From the NCBI GenBank assembly GCA_036396755.1, contig DASWKG010000052.1, positions 1 to 7,492 of the forward strand: a stretch of DNA of 7,492 bases, in the 5' to 3' direction. The notes beneath the pieces were generated by a model. That model was not told the origin of the DNA. It saw nothing but the letters and a program-made list of their open reading frames with translations, and ran no database searches. Source of the DNA: DASWKG01 sp036396755 (lineage in GTDB: Bacteria > Actinomycetota > UBA4738 > CALAEC01). The first letter of the stretch is position 1; each line of letters opens with the position of its first letter. The position numbers were made by a program, and so were the translations under genes. Positions 1 through 4,517 of the stretch are shown here, piece after piece.

Positions 1-767
1 TCCTTCGCGACTGGCGGAAGCGAGCCGGCCTTTCCCAAACGCAGCTCGCGCTGAGGACGGGCACCCACCAGTCGGTGATCGCGCGCATCGAGCGCCGCGG
101 GGTGCGGCCCACGGTCGACACGCTGGACCGGCTCCTGCGCGCATGCGGAGCGTCCCTCGAAGCCACCCCGGCGCCGTCAACCATGGGCATGGTCGATGCG
201 GCCGAGATGCGCCACCTCCTCGCCCGACCTCCGCTCCACCGCATCGCGTCGGCCGCCAGGCCGCCCACCTTCGCGCCCCACCGGGCACTCCATTGGCTCT
301 CGGCCGCGCGCCTCCGCTACGTCTTGGTCGGCGACCTCGCCCTGCTCGCGCACGGCTGCCCTCCACCGTCCGAGCCCCGCGCTATCGAGATCCTCATCGA
401 CACCCACGAGTTCAACCGAACGCGCCTCGCCAACGCGCTCCGGCGGCTCGGCGTGGGCCTCCCGCCGGCGGTCGAGCGGGGTCCGATCCCTCGTGCGCGC
501 CGGGTCTCGGCCTCCACGAGATGGGGGCTCGTCGTGGCCGGCCGACCCACGGGGTTCGCCTGGTTCCCGAACCTGGTGGCCGCCTCCGTGTCCGTCGACC
601 TCGGCACCCGGATGCCGCTCCTCGTCGCGTCCCTCACCGACCTCATCCACATCGAGCGATCCGCACGCATCCCGTCGCCACGCCTGATGGCGCTCCTCGC
701 GCTCCGGGACGAGCTCTCGCGCCGGAAACCTTCGGTTGGGAGCCCCCGGCCTCGCCCGGTAGAATGA
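1..767 (+). CDS. XRE-type HTH protein fused to a nucleotidyltransferase-like domain (5' partial)
   Basis: The reading frame is already open at the left edge (first full codon at base 3) and ends at TGA 765-767. 254 residues are visible and probably only a few N-terminal residues are missing. Counting from base 3, residues 1-49 form a Cro/C1 (XRE) helix-turn-helix: LRDWRKRAGLSQTQLA, then the recognition helix THQSVIARIE, then PTVDTLDRLLRACG. After a Pro/Ala-rich linker, residues 106-118 (YVLVGDLALLAHG) match the 'VLIGGLAAVLHG' strand-helix of nucleotidyltransferase-fold proteins of the MNT/AbiEii type. RAIEILID (126-133) sits where the catalytic DxD strand is expected, and a 'VASLTDLIHIERSAR' segment near the C terminus also fits the family. 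The usual GG/GS and DxD residues are changed (GD, then A-I-E), so catalysis is doubtful. It probably binds DNA as a regulator or antitoxin-like protein; that role is inference. The GTG at base 75 lies inside the HTH and is not the real start. Confidence 0.82.
   Translation, partial: LRDWRKRAGLSQTQLALRTGTHQSVIARIERRGVRPTVDTLDRLLRACGASLEATPAPSTMGMVDAAEMRHLLARPPLHRIASAARPPTFAPHRALHWLSAARLRYVLVGDLALLAHGCPPPSEPRAIEILIDTHEFNRTRLANALRRLGVGLPPAVERGPIPRARRVSASTRWGLVVAGRPTGFAWFPNLVAASVSVDLGTRMPLLVASLTDLIHIERSARIPSPRLMALLALRDELSRRKPSVGSPRPRPVE
736..765 (+). promoter_or_regulatory. Candidate sigma70-type promoter for the phosphohydrolase-cysC operon
   Basis: TTGGGA (736-741) and TAGAAT (760-765) are separated by 18 bases and resemble the -35 and -10 boxes of a housekeeping promoter. 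They overlap the last codons of the upstream gene. The predicted start near 772 would give a leader of about 53 nt before the ATG at 825. The AT-rich TAGAAT stands out in very GC-rich DNA. The -35 match is only partial, so this is a sequence-based prediction. Confidence 0.5.
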
Positions 768-810
768 GGGACCCGAGCGCGGGACCCGCGCCCGGGCACA
801 CCCCTCTCGA

Positions 811-817
811 AAGGAAG
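811..817 (+). promoter_or_regulatory. Ribosome binding site for the phosphohydrolase gene
   Basis: AAGGAAG lies seven bases upstream of ATG 825, which supports that start over later in-frame ATG or GTG codons. Confidence 0.75.
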
Positions 818-824
818 CGAACGC

Positions 825-2222
825 ATGACCGAGCGACGCCTCGACGGCCCGCGGATCGCCGTGATCGGGCTCGATTGCGGGACCCCCGCGCTGCTGTTCG
901 ACAAGCTCGTGGACGAGACGCCGAACATCCAGGCGCTCCTCAAGCGCAGCATGTACGGCGAGCTCGAGAGCATCACCCCGCCGATCACCGTCCCCGCCTG
1001 GGCCTGCGCCATGACCGGCAAGACCCCCGGCCAGCTCGGCATCTACGGCTTCCGCAACCGCAGGGACAACACCTACGACGGCCTTACGATCGCCACGAGC
1101 CTCGCGGTCAAGGAGCCCGCGGTCTGGGACGTCCTCGGCGAGGCCGGCGGCCAGTCGCTGCTCATCGGCGTCCCGCCCGCTTACCCCGTGAAACCCGTCG
1201 AGGGGTGGCGCGTCTCCTGCTTCCTCACGCCGCCGTCGGCCGACACCTACACCCACCCCGCCGGTCTGAGACAAGAGGTCGAGGACACGGTCGGCGAGTA
1301 CATCTTCGACATCCCGAACTTCCGCCAGCAGGGCCCCGACTTCGTGCTCCAGCAGGTGCACGAGATGACCAAGCGGCGCTTCAAGCTCGCCCGCCACTTC
1401 GTCAAGACCAAGCCCTGGGACTACTTCATGATGGTCGAGATGGGGCCCGACCGGCTCCACCACGTCTTCTGGCACTACTTCGACCCCGAGCACCCGAAGT
1501 ACGTGCCCGGGAACCCCTACGAGACCGCGTTCCAGGACTACTACCGGATGCTCGACGCCGAGGTCGGGTCGCTCCTCGAGACGATCCCCGACGACACCAT
1601 CGTCATCCTCATGTCGGACCACGGGGCGCGGGCGATGGCCGGCGGCATCGCGTTCAACGACTGGCTCATGCAGGAGGGCTACCTCAAGCTCTCCGAGCCG
1701 GTTCGCGAGCCCACGCCCATCGGCAAGGCGCCCATCGACTGGTCGAACACCGTCGCGTGGGGCGACGGCGGCTACTACGGCCGCCTGTTCCTCAACGTGA
1801 AGGGGCGTGAGCCCGAAGGGACGATCGAGGCCGCCGACTACGAGACCGTGCGCGCGGAGATCACCGGGAAGCTGGAGGAGATGAAGGGCCCCGACGGCAC
1901 GTCGCTCGGCACCCGCGTCTTCCGTCCCGAGAACGTCTACCCCGAGGTCAAGGGCGTCGCGCCCGACCTCATCGTGTACTTCGGCGACCTCGAGTGGCGC
2001 TCGGTGGGCACGGTGGGCCTCGGCGAGATCTTCACCTACGAGAACGACACCGGCCCCGACGGGGCCAACCACGACAAGCGAGGGGTCTTCGCGATCTCCG
2101 GGCTCGACGGCGTCGAGCACGGCAAGGCCGCCGATCTGCGCCTCGTCGACGTGGGACCGACGATCATGAAGCTCTTCGGGCTCAGCCTCCCGGAGCGCCT
2201 CGAGGGAAGGAGCATGCTGTGA
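825..2222 (+). CDS. Alkaline phosphatase superfamily phosphohydrolase / phosphodiesterase
   Basis: This 465-residue protein has the metal-binding signature of the type I phosphodiesterase / nucleotide pyrophosphatase branch of the alkaline phosphatase superfamily. It resembles the group annotated as predicted AlkP-superfamily phosphohydrolase or phosphomutase (COG3379-like). Visible ligands in order are Asp17 in IGLDCGTP, the likely nucleophile Thr55 in PPITVPAW, Asp209 and His213 in GPDRLHHVFW, Asp265 and His266 in the diagnostic SDHG, and His416 in GANHDKRG. Together these form the usual two-metal centre that hydrolyses phosphate mono- or diesters. There is no signal peptide or membrane segment, so it is probably cytoplasmic, unlike classical PhoA. 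It starts at ATG 825 behind AAGGAAG, and its stop overlaps the GTG of cysC by four bases, indicating translational coupling. The substrate cannot be read from the sequence. The pairing with an APS kinase hints at a sulfonucleotide, a sugar phosphate or another product of the same pathway, which is inference. Confidence 0.9.
   Translation: MTERRLDGPRIAVIGLDCGTPALLFDKLVDETPNIQALLKRSMYGELESITPPITVPAWACAMTGKTPGQLGIYGFRNRRDNTYDGLTIATSLAVKEPAVWDVLGEAGGQSLLIGVPPAYPVKPVEGWRVSCFLTPPSADTYTHPAGLRQEVEDTVGEYIFDIPNFRQQGPDFVLQQVHEMTKRRFKLARHFVKTKPWDYFMMVEMGPDRLHHVFWHYFDPEHPKYVPGNPYETAFQDYYRMLDAEVGSLLETIPDDTIVILMSDHGARAMAGGIAFNDWLMQEGYLKLSEPVREPTPIGKAPIDWSNTVAWGDGGYYGRLFLNVKGREPEGTIEAADYETVRAEITGKLEEMKGPDGTSLGTRVFRPENVYPEVKGVAPDLIVYFGDLEWRSVGTVGLGEIFTYENDTGPDGANHDKRGVFAISGLDGVEHGKAADLRLVDVGPTIMKLFGLSLPERLEGRSML
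2204..2212 (+). promoter_or_regulatory. Ribosome binding site that fixes the cysC start
   Basis: GGGAAGGAG, inside the end of the phosphohydrolase gene, is six bases upstream of GTG 2219. It identifies this GTG as the cysC start; in-frame starts further upstream would run through the phosphohydrolase coding sequence. Confidence 0.8.
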
Positions 2223-2809
2223 CGACCGAGATCTACGCCAAGGAAGGGATGATCACCACCAACGCCCCCCGGGAGGGGAAGCAGGGCTTCACCGTGTGGT
2301 TCACGGGGCTCTCCGGCTCGGGGAAGTCCACCCTCGCCGAGCAGCTGGTGAAGGTGTTCGACGAGCGCCGGCTCGACGTCGAGCTGCTCGACGGCGACGT
2401 CATCCGCACGCACCTGTCGAAGGGCCTCGGCTTCTCCAAGGAGGACCGCGACACGAACATCCTTCGGATCGGCTGGGTCGCCGAGCGGCTGAGCTACCAC
2501 GGCGTCGCCGTCATCACCTCCGCGATCTCGCCCTACCGCGAGGTCCGCGACGAGGTGCGCGCCACCATGCCCGACCGCTTCGTCGAGGTCTTCGTCGACT
2601 GCCCGGTCGAGGAGTGCGCCAAGCGCGACACCAAGGGCCTCTACGAGCGCGCCTTCAAGGGCGAGATCAAGGGCTTCACCGGCGTCGACGACCCTTACGA
2701 GGCCCCCGAGAAGCCCGAGATCATGGTCCGCACCCACGAGCAGACCGAGGCCGAGAGCCTCGCGGCGATCGTCGTCCGGCTCGAGGACCTGGGCTACCTG
2801 CCCCGGTAG
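2219..2809 (+). CDS. cysC: Adenylylsulfate (APS) kinase
   Basis: The 196-residue product is a complete APS kinase, which phosphorylates adenosine 5'-phosphosulfate with ATP to give PAPS, the sulfate donor for sulfotransferases and an intermediate of assimilatory sulfate reduction. The P-loop GLSGSGKST is at residues 30-38, LLDGD with Asp60 follows, and GLGFSKEDRDTNILRIG at 69-85 is the family's APS-binding region. AISPYR (102-107) carries the conserved serine Ser104. KGLYERAFKGEIKGFTG and DDPYEAPEKPE (139-167) are also characteristic. The 'GFTVWFTGLSGSGKS' entry resembles kinase domains fused to ATP sulfurylase, but this protein stands alone with a short N-terminal extension. Translation starts at GTG 2219 in a GTGA overlap with the phosphohydrolase stop. 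No cysN, cysD, sat, cysH or sulfotransferase gene is visible, so the fate of the PAPS cannot be decided here. Confidence 0.95.
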   Translation: MTTEIYAKEGMITTNAPREGKQGFTVWFTGLSGSGKSTLAEQLVKVFDERRLDVELLDGDVIRTHLSKGLGFSKEDRDTNILRIGWVAERLSYHGVAVITSAISPYREVRDEVRATMPDRFVEVFVDCPVEECAKRDTKGLYERAFKGEIKGFTGVDDPYEAPEKPEIMVRTHEQTEAESLAAIVVRLEDLGYLPR

Positions 2810-2823
2810 TCATTCCGGGCCAG

Positions 2824-2866
2824 CGCAGAAATGGACCCATCGGACTATTCCGGTGGGTCCAATGCG
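2824..2866 (+). terminator. Strong stem-loop after cysC (terminator-like or leader structure)
   Basis: TGGACCCATCGG (2832-2843) pairs with CCGGTGGGTCCA (2850-2861) in a 12-bp stem with a single T-G wobble and a six-base loop, ACTATT. Below it, CGCA (2824-2827) pairs with TGCG (2863-2866) across an asymmetric GAAA/A internal loop. The structure starts 14 bases after the cysC stop. It has no T-run behind it, which is common for hairpin terminators in high-GC bacteria. It also lies just upstream of the next gene, so it could be an operator or part of that gene's 5' leader. The structure is seen directly; its role is inferred. Confidence 0.6.
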
Positions 2867-2884
2867 GTCGGATGATGATTGGAC

Positions 2885-3475
2885 ATGCGCCCTATCCGAA
2901 CCCTCCTCGTGCTTGTGGCCATCACCTTCGCGGTGCCGGTCCCGCAGGCGCTCGCCTCGACCCAGGCCACGCTCACCGTGACGGTCACGGGTGACGGCGT
3001 CGGCCGGGTGACGAGCGAGCCGCCGGGCATCGACTGCCCGGGGGACTGCGACGAGCCGTTCGCCGAGGGTACGGTCGTCGACCTCACCGCGACCCCCGAG
3101 TTCGGCTCCGCGCTCCTTCGCTGGAGCGCCTGCCCCGGGATCGGCCCGTGCTCGCTGACCATGTCGGGCGACCTGCAGGTCGAGGCGGCCTTCGACGTGA
3201 TCGTGTTCCCCGCGCTGTGCGTCCCGAACTTCAACCACATCTGCGGGACCTCCGGCGACGACGTCCTTATCGTCGATCCGGCGGCGACCTACCCGGTGAC
3301 CGTTTCCGGCGGCGACGGCGACGACTGGATCGTCGGTGGCCCGAAGGCCGACGTGCTGCGGGGGGGCGACGGGAGGGACCGCCTGTTCGGGGGTCCGGGG
3401 AACGACACCCTGAACGGCGGCGCCGGGCCCGACACGTTGATCGGCGGGCCCGGCGCGGACCGCTGCGTCAGCTAG
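2885..3475 (+). CDS. Secreted InlB-repeat / RTX calcium-binding-repeat protein
   Basis: The 196-residue precursor has a Sec signal peptide: MRPIR, a hydrophobic core, and likely cleavage after ALA at residue 24. Residues 28-103 form one bacterial repeat of the divergent InlB B-repeat type (GDGVGRVTSEPPGIDC ... GTVVDLTATPEFGSALLRWSAC ... SLTMSGDLQVEAAF), with four cysteines that could form two disulfides. A CGTSGDDVL segment at 120-128 leads into six RTX (hemolysin-type) nonapeptides at 142-195, expected to bind calcium and fold as a parallel beta-roll outside the cell. The protein ends right after the last repeat, with no C-terminal type I secretion domain, so Sec export is the likely route. 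ATG 2885 lacks a good Shine-Dalgarno sequence (only GGA at 2870-2872), so the mRNA may be nearly leaderless; TTG 2879 is an alternative start. An adhesion or cell-surface role is plausible but unproven. Confidence 0.88.
   Translation: MRPIRTLLVLVAITFAVPVPQALASTQATLTVTVTGDGVGRVTSEPPGIDCPGDCDEPFAEGTVVDLTATPEFGSALLRWSACPGIGPCSLTMSGDLQVEAAFDVIVFPALCVPNFNHICGTSGDDVLIVDPAATYPVTVSGGDGDDWIVGGPKADVLRGGDGRDRLFGGPGNDTLNGGAGPDTLIGGPGADRCVS
3308..3469 (+). repeat. Six tandem RTX nonapeptide repeats
   Basis: Six consecutive 27-base units encode GGDGDDWIV, GGPKADVLR, GGDGRDRLF, GGPGNDTLN, GGAGPDTLI and GGPGADRCV. Five follow the GGxGxDxLx calcium-binding consensus closely. The second has lost its central glycine (GGPKAD), and the last ends in CV where the hydrophobic residue is expected. 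Confidence 0.9.
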
Positions 3476-3499
3476 TCCGGGGTGGGGCAAACGCGGGCC

Positions 3500-3528
3500 T
3501 CAAGAGCACAGGGGGGTCCTGCCGATAC
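3500..3528 (+). promoter_or_regulatory. Candidate sigma28 / WhiG-type promoter for the kinase-like gene
   Basis: GCCGATAC at 3521-3528 matches the FliA/WhiG -10 consensus GCCGATAA at seven of eight positions. An upstream TCAAGAG (3500-3506) is a plausible -35 at close to the usual distance (16 bases between CAAG and the -10 box). Transcription would start near 3534, about 25 nt before TTG 3560 and upstream of the SD at 3544-3551. The promoter lies downstream of the alternative GTG start at 3482, which argues against that start. Confidence 0.5.
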
Positions 3529-3543
3529 CCAACGTGGGACCCC
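3513..3543. repeat. Inverted repeat bracketing the candidate -10 box
   Basis: GGGGTCC (3513-3519) is mirrored by GGACCCC (3537-3543), and a T-G pair (3520/3536) would extend it. The -10 box GCCGATAC lies between the arms. In read-through RNA from the RTX gene this could be a weak terminator hairpin; as DNA it could be a repressor site. Seven base pairs in GC-rich DNA can also arise by chance. Confidence 0.35.
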
Positions 3544-3551
3544 GGAAGGGG
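3544..3551 (+). promoter_or_regulatory. Ribosome binding site supporting TTG 3560
   Basis: GGAAGGGG is eight bases upstream of TTG 3560. The competing GTG at 3482 has only TCCGGG directly against it, with no proper spacing. This site is the main reason for choosing the shorter protein. Confidence 0.6.
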
Positions 3552-3559
3552 AAGAAGGT

Positions 3560-4426
3560 TTGGACGCGGAAGGTGCCCTCGGCCGCCCGAAAGAGGCGGC
3601 GGAGCTCGACGACGTTCGCAGCGCCTGGCTGGCGCAGCAGGTTTCCCGGCTCGAGATCCTGCTCGCGCGCGAGCAAGAGGTCGTCGGCGGCCTGCGCCGC
3701 TACGATCAGATGCGCGTCGACGCCGTCACCGCCACCTACCGGGTGTGGCGTGCTCGCCTCGAGACGTTCGCGGGCGGCCTCCGTCATCTGGGCGGAGCGA
3801 TCCCCGACGACCCCGACACCCGCGAGACCTTCGCCCTGCTCGAGTCCGAGTCGGGGCGGCTGATCGACATGCTCGACGTGCTGCTGCAAGCCGGCAGGCC
3901 CGACGACCGCCGTTTCGCGTCCGAGATGACCGCGTTCCTGTTCTCCGAGCTGGCGCGCGAGGTGACGAACCCGCTTCCCGAGCGACTCACGATCCTCCGG
4001 ATCGAGGAGGACGCCGAGGTGCTCACGAGCGACCGGGAGAAGGTCGGGCAGGTCCTCAGCCTGCTGCTCGACAATGCCGTGCGCTTCTCACCGCCCGACG
4101 CCGACATCGTGATCGGTGCCGAGCGGAGCGACGACGAGTTCCGCTTCTGGGTCACCGACGGCGGCCCGGGCGTGCCCGACGAGGTGCGCGAGCGGATCTT
4201 CGAGCCCTTCGTGCGCGCCGACTCGTCCAGCGAGGGCCTCACCGATGGGCTCGGCCTGGGGCTGTTCGTCGCACGGTCGCTCGTCGAGGGCCTCGGCGGG
4301 AAGATCGCACTCGACGCCCACCCCGGCCGGGGAACGACCTTCACGGTGAGCCTGCCCCAGCGCCGCACGGGCGACATGGAGGTCGCCACCGCGGCCCTCG
4401 AGCAGCGCGCCGCCTCCTCCGCCTAG
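3560..4426 (+). CDS. Histidine-kinase-like ATPase lacking the canonical phosphoacceptor histidine
   Basis: From TTG 3560 the product has 288 residues (314 if GTG 3482 were used). There is no membrane segment or signal peptide, so it is cytoplasmic. Residues about 23-50 look like a coiled coil, followed by a DHp-like two-helix region (54-112). The C-terminal half is a HATPase_c domain with its ATP-binding boxes intact: the N box LLLDNAVRFSP with Asn172, the G1 box DGGPG at 200-204, the F box IFEPF at 213-217, the G2 box GLGLGLF at 230-236, and a final GRGTTFTV. The DHp helix aligns with the usual 'DFVANVSHELRTPLTSI' pattern, but the histidine position is Arg61 and the proline position is also Arg. 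Autophosphorylation at the standard site is therefore unlikely. It may be an ATP-binding pseudokinase, a serine-kinase or anti-sigma-like regulator, or use another residue such as His76. No response regulator is adjacent. The candidate sigma28-type promoter suggests a motility- or development-linked regulon. Confidence 0.85.
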   Translation: MDAEGALGRPKEAAELDDVRSAWLAQQVSRLEILLAREQEVVGGLRRYDQMRVDAVTATYRVWRARLETFAGGLRHLGGAIPDDPDTRETFALLESESGRLIDMLDVLLQAGRPDDRRFASEMTAFLFSELAREVTNPLPERLTILRIEEDAEVLTSDREKVGQVLSLLLDNAVRFSPPDADIVIGAERSDDEFRFWVTDGGPGVPDEVRERIFEPFVRADSSSEGLTDGLGLGLFVARSLVEGLGGKIALDAHPGRGTTFTVSLPQRRTGDMEVATAALEQRAASSA

Positions 4427-4466
4427 TCATTCCTGACTAGCCGCGACAGGCCTTTCTGGCTATTCA
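4423..4466. promoter_or_regulatory. Overlapping inverted repeats upstream of the beta-helix gene (operator or terminator candidate)
   Basis: CTAGTCA (4423-4429) and TGACTAG (4434-4440) form a perfect 7-bp palindrome around TTCC, and the kinase-like gene's stop codon lies inside it. TGACTAGCC (4434-4442) is also repeated inverted as GGCTATTCA (4458-4466), matching at eight of nine positions with 15 bases between. One half-site is therefore present three times in 44 bases. This could be a binding site for a dimeric regulator, or a weak terminator, although no T-run follows. The RTX gene's upstream region has the same TAGTCATTCC and CTATTC pieces at nearly the same distance. Confidence 0.45.
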
Positions 4467-4504
4467 ACGTGTGGCCTCTTCGTAGGACCATTGTCGTCGA
4501 CTCC

Positions 4505-4511
4505 GAGGAGG
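4505..4511 (+). promoter_or_regulatory. Ribosome binding site for the beta-helix gene
   Basis: GAGGAGG, six bases upstream of ATG 4518, is a near-perfect Shine-Dalgarno sequence. It fixes the start directly in front of a good signal peptide. Confidence 0.85.
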
Positions 4512-4517
4512 CGACGA

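Noticed and set aside
143..1810. A 555-codon + strand frame rich in Arg, Pro and Ala
   Set aside because: It is out of frame with the HTH protein and the phosphohydrolase, both of which have clear family motifs; its composition is that of a shifted GC-rich frame.
177..2120. A 647-codon open frame on the minus strand
   Set aside because: It spans two well-supported + genes and their intergenic promoter, and no domain is visible. It is an antisense shadow caused by high GC.
1994..2218. An N-terminal extension of cysC by 75 codons
   Set aside because: The extra residues are Arg-rich, overlap the C-terminal coding sequence of the phosphohydrolase (including its His416 ligand), and the SD at 2204-2212 points to GTG 2219.
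2810..2884. A c-di-GMP (GEMM) or other known riboswitch in the cysC-RTX gap
   Set aside because: The hairpin is strong, but I could not match the conserved unpaired bases of GEMM or another known class.
3482..3559. GTG 3482 as the start of the kinase-like gene
   Set aside because: It has poor SD spacing, the extra residues are low complexity, and the candidate promoter and the better SD lie downstream of it. It is not fully excluded.
3148..4440. A 430-codon + strand frame covering the RTX gene end and the kinase-like gene
   Set aside because: It is Arg-rich and featureless, in a different frame from both motif-bearing genes, and it runs through their stop codons and promoter.
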